From positions 927,129 to 991,128 of the forward strand of contig NW_018149431.1 of NCBI RefSeq assembly GCF_002042975.1: 64,000 nucleotides of DNA. The letters are read 5' to 3'. The DNA is from Orbicella faveolata. Lineage: Eukaryota; Cnidaria; Anthozoa; Scleractinia; Merulinidae. The translations under genes were made by a program, and so were the position numbers. Positions within the stretch are counted from its first letter, which is position 1. The number at the start of each line of letters is the position of its first letter. Below the pieces are notes generated by a model. The model ran no database searches. It was not told the origin of the DNA and saw only the letters and a program-made list of their open reading frames with translations. Positions 44,199 through 57,937 of this stretch are shown in pieces.

Positions 44199-47100
44199 GT
44201 TGAACATTTGTAAATACATAGAATTATATGTTGTTAACTTAACCGTGTAAAATTAGTCCACTTTCTAAACGGCAAAACTAGCCAAAAACCAACAAAAACA
44301 GCACTAGCCGTATGTTCGATGCTAACAACATTTCTGCAAGATGTTATGTGCGTGATATTAGGCTTTAATGCCTGCAGACTGGCTCCAAAATTAATTCGGA
44401 AATATAAATGTCATCCGCTATAATCTAAGAATATCACAAGAATATTTCTGGCTAAAATCGGCAGAAAAATTGGAATATTCAGCCTCGGCCGGAAAAACAA
44501 TACTGTAAAATCTCACATTAAAGCCCCCTCCCCGGTTTTAAGGCCCCCGGATATAAGTCCCTCTATTAATATTTGCTAACAAAGATATCATTCCGGATAT
44601 AAGTCCATCTAATGTATAAGTGCGTTCTTTTTGATAACCTTAAGGCTTGTAGTTTTTTGACTTTCGTTCGATCTGTTCCGTTCCAGTTGTTTCAGTCGCA
44701 TTCATCGTGGTGTTTTATAGATATCTACGAAATAAACTCTCCGTTTAATCGCATGAGACTCACAATAAATGTATTATAAATGTAGTAGCTCTAAATGTAA
44801 TGGTATTTTAGCTTTAATTCGTTTCTCAGATACGTTTTATCTCGTCGTTCCGAAACATTTTTTTCTATTCAGTCGGATATAAGGAGCTTCCCCCGTTTAT
44901 AAGCCTACCCAAAACCCCTTATTAAGTTATATAAGCCCAGAGCTTTAACGTGGGATTTTACGGTATTCTTATCGAAAAAGAGTGTATTTTTACAATTGAG
45001 TACTTCAATGGCTTTGCGGCAGGGTTTGGAGATTTTATCAGAGAAACACCCTGACAACAACTACAAATGCAAAGAGGTAAAACTGTTCGTACAGTCTGAA
45101 TGTAACACTCATAGCAGTTTGAGAACAAATTTGTTTGCATTTTACGGAATGCATGTATCAACGAAATGCAAGAAAGTAGAAAACACTCGGCTTCAGGCGC
45201 GGATCCATAACGGTTTCCATCCTTTTACGAAAATTGGTCAAACTTTTCAGAACGACTTAGAAACGCAGGAAAGGCGACTTCAAGGAGTTGAAATCCATAA
45301 CATTTCCTGGGGAGCATCGACCGCTCTAGAAGCTTGCATCTTCGGCGTTCATTGTTTCGGAAATCGGTCATCGTTTATCCTAGATCCCCGCCTGCTCTTC
45401 ACACAAACAGTCACTGGAAAATCTAAAAACTTACTTCCGATGTGAAGACTACAAGGAGCACGTCCCCAGTTTTCAATCGTGGATGTTGGGCGAGAGGTAC
45501 AAAGATCTACACATTAAGTCGTGCAAGAAATGGGACAATAATATTTACTATAATAACTATTTCTGGACATAGAGCTGATTCATGCACCTTCTCATTCAAC
45601 TCTAATCCAAGTGACTCAAGCATTTGACTTCACATATTTTCCATGCAATTGCATATTTGTCCTATTTGAACATAATGGGCTTCTAGGAAAAAATTCGATG
45701 TTCACAAAATTGTTTCGGGGTTTGGGTGCGGGAGAGTTCCGACGAACAACTTTCTAAAGGAGGGTTTTAGTAGCTAGATGGCCGAGAGGGGCTTAGAAAG
45801 GGTGACTAAGACTAACGGCGCTTTCACGATAACTTCTACCACAAAAAAAAAAAAAGAAAAATTAAAATGCTCATAATTGTCATGCTGAAGTCTTCCTCTT
45901 CCCTAGCGATCCACTATAAGACTGTTACAACAAGTACCAACGATGCCATTGTGGCAAGCCGCTGACAAACGAGACTGAACTCACTTTCACTCGATGCACT
46001 CTGGGTAGGATTAGTACAAGGCGCGGGAGTTTTTAAACCAAGCAAGCTTTTAAAATGCCATTTACCGATGTTTATGTTACGGTAAATTGGACGTAATCTA
46101 GCTTTAGTAGCTATGTTTAACCACTAGCTGCTGTTGAGTGTCGCAGAATCTGTTTGACTTGTTTACCGAGCTTGAAACACTCGTCGGAAAAAAGCAGTGA
46201 CAAGCTGGCCCACGTTGCATTGTGCGTAAAGGTAAGCTCACAAAATGTTGTTAGGTGTGTACGCTGTGGTTATAAACTAGTGAAAACCGGTTACGTATGT
46301 TAAAAGCAGTGCTTCATTCCCTTAAAAATTATGTTCCCATGATCAACTGTGGACCAGTTAGTAAACAAGACCTTTCGGTACAAGTTTAATAGTCAAGGCA
46401 GTCTATTATTTAGCCTGGAAGCCAGCTCATTTACCGCTTATAAACTGTGATCTACTGAAGTGTTCATTTACTGAGTTTTCTTTCTTCTGCGAAGACAAGT
46501 TCATGCGATTATTTATTATTTGAAAACTGCATACGAGTTTCAAATTGGTCCCACGTCGTTACTTTGCAGAAATTTGATAGCTGTTGATAGTCAGTGTTAC
46601 AGTGAGTACATAAATAATTTTGTTAGTCTGTTTGGCTAGCGTAACAAAGATATTTGTTGTATACCTGGCCAACTATTTATATTAAAATGACAGTTTGTCT
46701 TTCTGGTATTTCAGTGCTGTTACTCCATCATCACTTATCATCACTGTAATGTTTATGAATAACGAGCAGCAAAAGGTGGGACTGAACATGTATGTTGGAA
46801 CAGTTTAAGTCAGTTTTCTGACTTAACATAATCATTATTGTAATTAATTACACGACTGTACAGAGCTGGCTTGTCAATGACATTTACTATTACCTAAAAA
46901 ATAGCTCCTCAGTCCTAAAAATTTCCTCTGACCTTACTCATGTACATGGACAGACCTGAGTGAAAGGCAAACTTTAGTCTAAGTCAAGTATCCATCATGC
47001 CTTAATGAAAAGAAGGTACCTTTCTTCTAGTTCCTGAATTTTTTTTGTCCAAATTCCTAGTTCTCTTGCCGAATTTCATAATTTGCTGTGGCTCGCCTTT

Positions 47101-48921
47101 TGGTGGATTTGCAAAACATTCTCTCCTGCTTTTGTCTGTGTTTGTTACTAATATCCTTTTTTCCTTCCAAACAATTTGTTTTTAAATTTTAACTTAAAGA
47201 GGGTAATTTGTATCCCAAAATTATATAATAAAAAATATAGGTTACCGTCATTATTCATTTCTGAGAGAACAAGCATATGTTTCGCTGTCATGCTTAGCTT
47301 GAAGGAAATCTCTTGATGTTTTGTATGTGCATATACTTGTGAGCATACACTTAAAAAAAATGATGTGAAACTCATGTGCAGTAGGGATGCGCAATGCAAT
47401 ACTAAGGAATCACCTCAACAGTAACATTTTTTGCAAATGTTGGGAGGGGGTGGTGGGGTAAGTGGGTGGCGGTGAAGAATTGATGGCCTTGTGGTTTGTC
47501 AGTTGGACGCTAGATTGGCAGGTCCAAGATGGAGCCCTAGCTGGGAACACTGTGTCATATTCCAAGGCAAGACACCTTACCCTTGCAATGCTTCTCTCCA
47601 CCCAGGAGTGTTAATGGTACTGGCCAATTTGTGAGGGCAACCTGACAATTGCTGGGGGTTACCTGTGATGGACTAGCATCCCATCCAAAGGGAGTAGCAT
47701 CACTCCTAGACACTTTACGTCACAGAAACTGGAGTTGAGCACCCGTGCTGATGATCCATCTGGCTTCTCTGATCCCTTAGGAATGGAGCTGATTTTCGTA
47801 CCTAGTAGCCAGTGAAAACATCACTGGAATGTTCTCATTCTTAGCCTTGGAGACTGGTTCCAGGGTGATTTCGTGTCCTGTACGAAACAAACCTTTTACC
47901 ATTTAAGTCCAACACCCTTCACTGGATATACCGCAGAACTTTTAAGTGAGGGAGGGATAGAGCATTTGTTAACATACACTTTTAGCAAGCGGTTATGCGA
48001 CAGATGACTGGAAATGCGGATTGACAGATTGGAATTAGGGCAGTAATGGATTGTGTAATGGCGTGGGAAATCAGGGATTGGTATCCCTTGAGTTTGGTTG
48101 TACAGTCAGGTTGATTCAGGAATCCACATTGAAGGACTACTCTTCAGTAGTAATTTGGTGAGCACATGTTATTGTGGTTGTCAAGGTTAGGATTCAGACC
48201 TCTGAATGAGTTGTTTTGTTATAGGAAAAAGATGGGTTATAGAGCAACAGTTATTTGTACTTTATATGCAGTTGGCACACCTTATTTGGATGATGCACAG
48301 CTTCTGATTGGCTGTTGAAAATTGTGAAAATGATGTATTGCATGCTTGGCTGGGATGATGTTGCATGTCTTAAGCAATAACAGAGCAGCTGATGGGTTGG
48401 AAAGTAAGACATGGTGAACGATCCTTTTCTCATTTCAGAGACTCCTCCATCCTTGTGGCATTTAGCTCGAGGTGTTTGAGTGTATTTCTTGCAGGAACTA
48501 CAGTGCGACGATTTTCTGGCTGTGACAAAGCATCATCTCCCATGTATTTAGGAGAAGCCTCAAGTGGTGAACTGACACACCTTGATGAGGGAGTAGCTAA
48601 CATCAGTCACATGAACTGAGGATGATTCAGCATGCTTCTGCACAAACGTGTTACAACAGCAAAGATGGAGGCAATGCAGATGTGGTGATGGCGTGGCGGA
48701 AGCGCACGGTTGGAGGCAAAGGTCGGCGCGCGTGGTGCAGGGGTGCACGTGCGACATCTTTGTTGCTGTGATACCTTTGAGCAGAGAACCTGAATTCTCC
48801 TCAGTTCATGTGATTGCTGTTAGCCACTTCTTCATCAAGATGTGTCAGTTCATCACCTGATACTTCTCCTGAATGCATGGATGATTTTGCTTCATCGCAG
48901 CCAGAAAATCCTTGCACTGTA
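43682..48921. repeat. 5,240-bp unit, copy 2
   Basis: Covers exactly copy 1 from ggcgctcaca to cttgcactgta and nothing more, bounded by the N at 43681 and the N run from 48922. This exact match of ends suggests a single assembly-graph contig reused. Confidence 0.97.
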
Positions 48922-49843
48922 NNNNNNNNNNNNNNNNNNNNNNNNNNNNNNNNNNNNNNNNNNNNNNNNNNNNNNNNNNNNNNNNNNNNNNNNNNNNNNN
49001 NNNNNNNNNNNNNNNNNNNNNNNNNNNNNNNNNNNNNNNNNNNNNNNNNNNNNNNNNNNNNNNNNNNNNNNNNNNNNNNNNNNNNNNNNNNNNNNNNNNN
49101 NNNNNNNNNNNNNNNNNNNNNNNNNNNNNNNNNNNNNNNNNNNNNNNNNNNNNNNNNNNNNNNNNNNNNNNNNNNNNNNNNNNNNNNNNNNNNNNNNNNN
49201 NNNNNNNNNNNNNNNNNNNNNNNNNNNNNNNNNNNNNNNNNNNNNNNNNNNNNNNNNNNNNNNNNNNNNNNNNNNNNNNNNNNNNNNNNNNNNNNNNNNN
49301 NNNNNNNNNNNNNNNNNNNNNNNNNNNNNNNNNNNNNNNNNNNNNNNNNNNNNNNNNNNNNNNNNNNNNNNNNNNNNNNNNNNNNNNNNNNNNNNNNNNN
49401 NNNNNNNNNNNNNNNNNNNNNNNNNNNNNNNNNNNNNNNNNNNNNNNNNNNNNNNNNNNNNNNNNNNNNNNNNNNNNNNNNNNNNNNNNNNNNNNNNNNN
49501 NNNNNNNNNNNNNNNNNNNNNNNNNNNNNNNNNNNNNNNNNNNNNNNNNNNNNNNNNNNNNNNNNNNNNNNNNNNNNNNNNNNNNNNNNNNNNNNNNNNN
49601 NNNNNNNNNNNNNNNNNNNNNNNNNNNNNNNNNNNNNNNNNNNNNNNNNNNNNNNNNNNNNNNNNNNNNNNNNNNNNNNNNNNNNNNNNNNNNNNNNNNN
49701 NNNNNNNNNNNNNNNNNNNNNNNNNNNNNNNNNNNNNNNNNNNNNNNNNNNNNNNNNNNNNNNNNNNNNNNNNNNNNNNNNNNNNNNNNNNNNNNNNNNN
49801 NNNNNNNNNNNNNNNNNNNNNNNNNNNNNNNNNNNNNNNNNNN
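48922..49843. other. Assembly gap (922 N)
   Basis: Unbroken run of N between copies 2 and 3. Open frames crossing it are meaningless. Confidence 1.
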
Positions 49844-50545
49844 ATTCATTCATTCGAGAAAAAATGTAAACGGTGGCGCTCCGAGTCTACACGAAATTGA
49901 TCGGAATTATACAAATTGCCAAGAAAAAAAGGTTACAACACATAAAACAACGTTCTTAACGACAGCAGAACCCTTTTCTAAATAAAAATAAAATATCTAA
50001 GTATTTCAATGACAAGTTATTAAAGCTGCAAACAATTTCTGCGGGGAAAGCGATCAGTTTCTTTAGGCGCTCACAGTGGAACAGTTCTATTTTTGAAACT
50101 GTCAAACGTGTAAAATTGATGTAAGTAAGCGAACAGGAAGAGGGGAAATTAATTGCTACTTGAATAAAACTCAAAGGAGAAAGAAAACATGGGCTTATCT
50201 GAAGGAAGCACATCGAGATGCGCTTCCTCTTAATTGTGCAGTTGCAGTAAATACCAGATTGGGTGTGTCGGCCAACTCTTCAAAATGTACCTCAATTAAA
50301 ATTCAAGTATTCTTGACGCGAGAAACATGGTCATTATAAAAAAAAAACTTGAATTATACCTATTTTCTGAATGTTTCGTTTTTTTTTGTCTTCATTAGGT
50401 TTTACCATGAGACGAGAAAAGCGCGAACTTCAAAGCTTATAAGGAATGTCGTGTGCACTCTTTTTTTTAATAAGAATATATTTTATAAGAATATCGAAGC
50501 TGAAATTTTCGAAATCCTAAGTAAATTTTAAGTATAAATCGCCGG

Positions 50546-50582
<37 letters not shown>

Positions 50583-53500
50583 GTTGAACATTTGTAAATA
50601 CATAGAATTATATGTTGTTAACTTAACCGTGTAAAATTAGTCCACTTTCTAAACGGCAAAACTAGCCAAAAACCAACAAAAACAGCACTAGCCGTATGTT
50701 CGATGCTAACAACATTTCTGCAAGATGTTATGTGCGTGATATTAGGCTTTAATGCCTGCAGACTGGCTCCAAAATTAATTCGGAAATATAAATGTCATCC
50801 GCTATAATCTAAGAATATCACAAGAATATTTCTGGCTAAAATCGGCAGAAAAATTGGAATATTCAGCCTCGGCCGGAAAAACAATACTGTAAAATCTCAC
50901 ATTAAAGCCCCCTCCCCGGTTTTAAGGCCCCCGGATATAAGTCCCTCTATTAATATTTGCTAACAAAGATATCATTCCGGATATAAGTCCATCTAATGTA
51001 TAAGTGCGTTCTTTTTGATAACCTTAAGGCTTGTAGTTTTTTGACTTTCGTTCGATCTGTTCCGTTCCAGTTGTTTCAGTCGCATTCATCGTGGTGTTTT
51101 ATAGATATCTACGAAATAAACTCTCCGTTTAATCGCATGAGACTCACAATAAATGTATTATAAATGTAGTAGCTCTAAATGTAATGGTATTTTAGCTTTA
51201 ATTCGTTTCTCAGATACGTTTTATCTCGTCGTTCCGAAACATTTTTTTCTATTCAGTCGGATATAAGGAGCTTCCCCCGTTTATAAGCCTACCCAAAACC
51301 CCTTATTAAGTTATATAAGCCCAGAGCTTTAACGTGGGATTTTACGGTATTCTTATCGAAAAAGAGTGTATTTTTACAATTGAGTACTTCAATGGCTTTG
51401 CGGCAGGGTTTGGAGATTTTATCAGAGAAACACCCTGACAACAACTACAAATGCAAAGAGGTAAAACTGTTCGTACAGTCTGAATGTAACACTCATAGCA
51501 GTTTGAGAACAAATTTGTTTGCATTTTACGGAATGCATGTATCAACGAAATGCAAGAAAGTAGAAAACACTCGGCTTCAGGCGCGGATCCATAACGGTTT
51601 CCATCCTTTTACGAAAATTGGTCAAACTTTTCAGAACGACTTAGAAACGCAGGAAAGGCGACTTCAAGGAGTTGAAATCCATAACATTTCCTGGGGAGCA
51701 TCGACCGCTCTAGAAGCTTGCATCTTCGGCGTTCATTGTTTCGGAAATCGGTCATCGTTTATCCTAGATCCCCGCCTGCTCTTCACACAAACAGTCACTG
51801 GAAAATCTAAAAACTTACTTCCGATGTGAAGACTACAAGGAGCACGTCCCCAGTTTTCAATCGTGGATGTTGGGCGAGAGGTACAAAGATCTACACATTA
51901 AGTCGTGCAAGAAATGGGACAATAATATTTACTATAATAACTATTTCTGGACATAGAGCTGATTCATGCACCTTCTCATTCAACTCTAATCCAAGTGACT
52001 CAAGCATTTGACTTCACATATTTTCCATGCAATTGCATATTTGTCCTATTTGAACATAATGGGCTTCTAGGAAAAAATTCGATGTTCACAAAATTGTTTC
52101 GGGGTTTGGGTGCGGGAGAGTTCCGACGAACAACTTTCTAAAGGAGGGTTTTAGTAGCTAGATGGCCGAGAGGGGCTTAGAAAGGGTGACTAAGACTAAC
52201 GGCGCTTTCACGATAACTTCTACCACAAAAAAAAAAAAAAAAAAATTAAAATGCTCATAATTGTCATGCTGAAGTCTTCCTCTTCCCTAGCGATCCACTA
52301 TAAGACTGTTACAACAAGTACCAACGATGCCATTGTGGCAAGCCGCTGACAAACGAGACTGAACTCACTTTCACTCGATGCACTCTGGGTAGGATTAGTA
52401 CAAGGCGCGGGAGTTTTTAAACCAAGCAAGCTTTTAAAATGCCATTTACCGATGTTTATGTTACGGTAAATTGGACGTAATCTAGCTTTAGTAGCTATGT
52501 TTAACCACTAGCTGCTGTTGAGTGTCGCAGAATCTGTTTGACTTGTTTACCGAGCTTGAAACACTCGTCGGAAAAAAGCAGTGACAAGCTGGCCCACGTT
52601 GCATTGTGCGTAAAGGTAAGCTCACAAAATGTTGTTAGGTGTGTACGCTGTGGTTATAAACTAGTGAAAACCGGTTACGTATGTTAAAAGCATTGCTTCA
52701 TTCCCTTAAAAATTATGTTCCCATGATCAACTGTGGACCAGTTAGTAAACAAGACCTTTCGGTACAAGTTTAATAGTCAAGGCAGTCTATTATTTAGCCT
52801 GGAAGCCAGCTCATTTACCGCTTATAAACTGTGATCTACTGAAGTGTTCATTTACTGAGTTTTCTTTCTTCTGCGAAGACAAGTTCATGCGATTATTTAT
52901 TATTTGAAAACTGCATACGAGTTTCAAATTGGTCCCACGTCGTTACTTTGCAGAAATTTGATAGCTGTTGATAGTCAGTGTTACAGTGAGTACATAAATA
53001 ATTTTGTTAGTCTGTTTGGCTAGCGTAACAAAGATATTTGTTGTATACCTGGCCAACTATTTATATTAAAATGACAGTTTGTCTTTCTGGTATTTCAGTG
53101 CTGTTACTCCATCATCACTTATCATCACTGTAATGTTTATGAATAACGAGCAGCAAAAGGTGGGACTGAACATGTATGTTGGAACAGTTTAAGTCAGTTT
53201 TCTGACTTAACATAATCATTATTGTAATTAATTACACGACTGTACAGAGCTGGCTTGTCAATGACATTTACTATTACCTAAAAAATAGCTCCTCAGTCCT
53301 AAAAATTTCCTCTGACCTTACTCATGTACATGGACAGACCTGAGTGAAAGGCAAACTTTAGTCTAAGTCAAGTATCCATCATGCCTTAATGAAAAGAAGG
53401 TACCTTTCTTCTAGTTCTTGAATTTTTTTTGTCCAAATTCCTAGTTCTCTTGCCGAATTTCATAATTTGCTGTGGCTCGCCTTTTGGTGGATTTGCAAAA

Positions 53501-55291
53501 CATTCTCTCCTGCTTTTGTCTGTGTTTGTTACTAATATCCTTTTTTCCTTCCAAACAATTTGTTTTTAAATTTTAACTTAAAGAGGGTAATTTGTATCCC
53601 AAAATTATATAATAAAAAATATAGGTTACCGTCATTATTCATTTCTGAGAGAACAAGCATATGTTTCGCTGTCATGCTTAGCTTGAAGGAAATCTCTTGA
53701 TGTTTTGTATGTGCATATACTTGTGAGCATACACTTAAAAAAAATGATGTGAAACTCATGTGCAGTAGGGATGCGCAATGCAATACTAAGGAATCACCTC
53801 AACAGTAACATTTTTTGCAAATGTTGGGAGGGGGTGGTGGGGTAAGTGGGTGGCGGTGAAGAATTGATGGCCTTGTGGTTTGTCAGTTGGACGCTAGATT
53901 GGCAGGTCCAAGATGGAGCCCTAGCTGGGAACACTGTGTCATGTTCCAAGGCAAGACACCTTACCCTTGCAATGCTTCTCTCCACCCAGGAGTGTTAATG
54001 GTACTGGCCAATTTGTGAGGGCAACCTGACAATTGCTGGGGGTTACCTGTGATGGACTAGCATCCCATCCAAAGGGAGTAGCATCACTCCTAGACACTTT
54101 ACGTCACAGAAACTGGAGTTGAGCACCCGTGCTGATGATCCATCTGGCTTCTCTGATCCCTTAGGAATGGAGCTGATTTTCGTACCTAGTAGCCAGTGAA
54201 AACATCACTGGAATGTTCTCATTCTTAGCCTTGGAGACTGGTTCCAGGGTGATTTCGTGTCCTGTACGAAACAAACCTCCAACACCCTTCACTGGATATA
54301 CCGCAGAACTTTTAAGTGAGGGAGGGATAGAGCATTTGTTAACATACACTTTTAGCAAGCGGTTATGCGACAGATGACTGGAAATGCGGATTGACAGATT
54401 GGAATTAGGGCAGTAATGGATTGTGTAATGGCGTGGGAAATCAGGGATTGGTATCCCTTGAGTTTGGTTGTACAGTCAGGTTGATTCAGGAATCCACATT
54501 GAAGGACTACTCTTCAGTAGTAATTTGGTGAGCACATGTTATTGTGGTTGTCAAGGTTAGGATTCAGACCTCTGAATGAGTTGTTTTGTTATAGGAAAAA
54601 GATGGGTTATAGAGCAACAGTTATTTGTACTTTATATGCAGTTGGCACACCTTATTTGGATGATGCACAGCTTCTGATTGGCTGTTGAAAATTGTGAAAA
54701 TGATGTATTGCATGCTTGTCTGGGATGATGTTGCATGTCTTAAGCAATAACAGAGCAGCTGATGGGTTGGAAAGTAAGACATGGTGAACGATCCTTTTCT
54801 CATTTCAGAGACTCCTCCATCCTTGTGGCATTTAGCTCGAGGTGTTTGAGTGTATTTCTTGCAGGAACTACAGTGCGACGATTTTCTGGCTGTGACAAAG
54901 CATCATCTCCCATGTATTTAGGAGAAGCCTCAAGTGGTGAACTGACACACCTTGATGAGGGAGTAGCTAACATCAGTCACATGAACTGAGGATGATTCAG
55001 CATGCTTCTGCACAAACGTGTTACAACAGCAAAGATGGAGGCAATGCAGATGTGGTGATGGCGTGGCGGAAGCGCACGGTTGGAGGCAAAGGTCGGCGCG
55101 CGTGGTGCAGGGGTGCACGTGCGACATCTTTGTTGCTGTGATACCTTTGAGCAGAGAACCTGAATTCTCCTCAGTTCATGTGATTGCTGTTAGCCACTTC
55201 TTCATCAAGATGTGTCAGTTCATCACCTGATACTTCTCCTGAATGCATGGATGATTTTGCTTCATCGCAGCCAGAAAATCCTTGCACTGTA
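49844..55291. repeat. 5.2-kb unit, copy 3, with shared upstream flank
   Basis: 49844-50065 repeats the sequence upstream of copy 1 (38219-38440); 50066-55291 is the unit. It differs by a 14-bp deletion near 54278 and a few substitutions. Only this copy runs on into the full right arm of the inverted repeat. Confidence 0.95.
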
Positions 55292-55683
55292 ATTCCTGCA
55301 AGAGATGCACTTGAACATCTTGAACTGAAGGCCAAAGGATGGAAATGTCTCTGACATGAAGGGAAGATCATCCATCATGACTCACTCTCCATCTTACCTA
55401 CTGCCATTATGGCCTGGAACATGTAACATTATTTCTACTGAGCATGGAATGCATTATTTTCCCAGTTTTCAACAAAAATCAAAAGTCGAGTTTCATCCCT
55501 ATCAGATGTGTTATCTAAATATCAAAAGGGATAACTGTTGTTACAAAGACTGCCCATCTTTTTTCTGTAACAAAAAGAAAGCTTTTCAGACATCTGAATT
55601 GTAGCCTCGGTTACCACAACACCACATGCTGACCACATTACCACTGGGTGACTGTCCTTCACTGTGCGTTCGTGAATCAACCT

Positions 55684-55728
55684 TACATACACACACACAC
55701 ACACACATAAATACATACATACATATAC
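55684..55728. repeat. Microsatellite (CA)n / (TACA)n
   Basis: A run of acac followed by tacatacatacata. Confidence 0.95.
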
Positions 55729-56101
55729 TTCTTGTTGAGGCACGTTGGTTTGAGGCAACCTAAAGGCTAGTGGGGACCTGTACAACCGCACTTGAGGAGC
55801 ACCACTCTCCAATTCCCCTCCTCATTCCATGATCCACCATTGTCCTAATCCCAACCTGCCATCTACATTTTCATCCATCTGCTGTGTAGCTGTGTGTTTG
55901 AAGTGCATGTTAACCAATGTCCTTTTCCCACCCTCACTTGAATGTTTTGTTGGCACATTCAGTCAAGGGGGTTAAACTTTTATGGTGAAAGGTTTGTTTC
56001 ACACAGGACATGGAACCCCTCTTCTGGTTTTTGGGGCTCAGAACAAGAACACTTTAGTGATTATTTCACCGGCTCCAGGACAGGGAAGTCTGATCCACTT
56101 C

Positions 56102-56412
56102 TTTGGGGTATGGAGAACCCGGATGTCTCATCAGTGCTGGTGCTTACCTCTGGTCTCTGTAACATGAAGTGCCTAGGGGTAATGCCACTCTTCTCTGGGT
56201 GGGATTCTGGTCTATCACAGGTTACCCCCAGTTTTTTGTCAGGTTGCCCTCACAATTGGTCAGACCCATTTCCACTTCTTGGAGGAGAGGGGTACTGGGA
56301 GAGTCAAGTGTCTTGCCTGAGAACATAACACAATGACTCCAGCTTGGGCTTCATTTTGGACCTATTGATCCAGATCCCAACTGACTAACCATTAGGCCAT
56401 CAACTCTCCACC
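56102..56412 (-). repeat. SINE (family B) within right arm
   Basis: On the minus strand starts ggagagttgatggcctaatg and carries a core like cctgtgatagaccagaatcc. Partly duplicated at 62191-62475. Confidence 0.75.
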
Positions 56413-57937
56413 CTCACACAACGTCCCACTCCCCCCTCCCAACATTGGCAAAAATGTATTGTAAAGAGTGCACACTAGCACTTTTGATGACAATTACATG
56501 TAGAATCATGAAGAATTTTGATTGAGTACTATTTATAGAATTTTAAAATTTACATCAGTATTATAAAATATATATGGAAAGAGAAATGTTACGTCATATA
56601 GCCTATAAAGAGAATAAAAAAAAATTGTGTGTGGTAACCATAGTTGCCATTGGCTTTCGAGCTGGTTACCACCATGTTAAAGTAGATGCAGAGAACAAAA
56701 AGACATTAATGAGAATACATTACTGGAAATAAATACACTACAGAAATATAAGAAATACATACTGTATGCTCACAAAAGCAGCCCTACATCAATTTTCATA
56801 TCTAAGCAGCCGAATTTACCTGCCTCGATACATATACATTGTTTCTCTTCCTGTTTCCAATAAACTTAGTTGCTCTTGGCACTACTAAGTAGCTAATGCA
56901 AGCCAATTATATTTCCGTGTAAAGTGAATATTTATCTATCTAATATCTATTACGTGTATTAGTATGGTGGATACTTTGCTCATGATTAAAGTCTGTTCTT
57001 TATCAGATTGATCGCCCAACATGGTGCACAATAGTGAGGAGTTTAGTTTGAAATAAGTGGTAATTATGTAACTACATCTGAAGGAGGTCATTCAACTCTC
57101 ATGACTTGCAATGCCATACCAACCAAAATTTTGCAGGATGCAAAAGTGAAAAAAATATTATTTTTCAGTCAACATATTTTGTCAGTGTCTAATTTTACAA
57201 CATGTACAAAGTGATACAGTAGATCTGCCTTTCAAACTGTTTTTTTCCAGCTTTGAGATCAATAAAAGCAAAAAAAGAATCGGCAATCAGGGTGGATAAC
57301 CACCCCACCCCATCCCCGGCAACTATCCTATTGTTTGTCAACAGAAACTGTTATTAACTTTTTAATACATACAATTGTGATTGTGGCACTTTTACTGGAA
57401 AACTAAAAGCTTTGCATTTTCAGTATGGAACGTAAAACTTAATATGAAATATTCTTTGAGGTTAAGTCTAAAACAGGTATGATTCATGACAATTACATGA
57501 AGCTTGAGAAATTCAACTGCACAGGATGGGATCAGTGATAATGTTGTAAGAAGACCACAAATGATGGTGGAGCTTGAATGTGGATTGTCAGGACAGTACT
57601 GACAACAGCTTCGCGTTGATGCAAAATGAATAACCGGCCCATGGGAGCTAAGTATCAGACACCATGCATGAACTATGTAGTGTGGGTTGGGTTGCTTGAG
57701 ATTACAGTATGTTCAAAGTAAGATGAAGTTACATTGTAGTGTAGTCAGTTTTGTTCATTTTGCTTTTGTTCACATTTTGTATTATCATTTATTCTATTAA
57801 ACAAGTTTTAAGAGATATACTTTAACACCTGCAGTGCACCAGGTGCTAAAATTTACCTCTTAATTTGATCTTTCAACAAAAAGCCTACTGTTGCTTCAAA
57901 ATGGTGGAAGCATAAGTGGACATCACAGACTGTAAGG
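56128..57937. repeat. 1.8-kb duplicate, left copy
   Basis: Same as 62191-64000 (offset 6,063), with two differences noted. Apart from part of the SINE it holds nothing recognisable. Confidence 0.97.

Larger units (their letters stand above)
55125..56480 (-). repeat. Inverted repeat, right arm, full length
   Basis: Pairs with 53765-55038 around an 86-bp loop (55039-55124). On the minus strand it carries the open segment FSGCDEAKSSMHSGEVSGDE, the linker and a SINE in the same order as the left arm. A (CA)n tract lies within it. Confidence 0.85.

Noticed and set aside
48801-49985. Five open frames of 334-357 residues
   Set aside because: They are open only because they cross the 922-N gap; almost all residues are unknown.
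55942-56328. 128-residue open frame, partly repeated at 62197-62391
   Set aside because: It lies antisense through a SINE and recurs only through the seam duplication.
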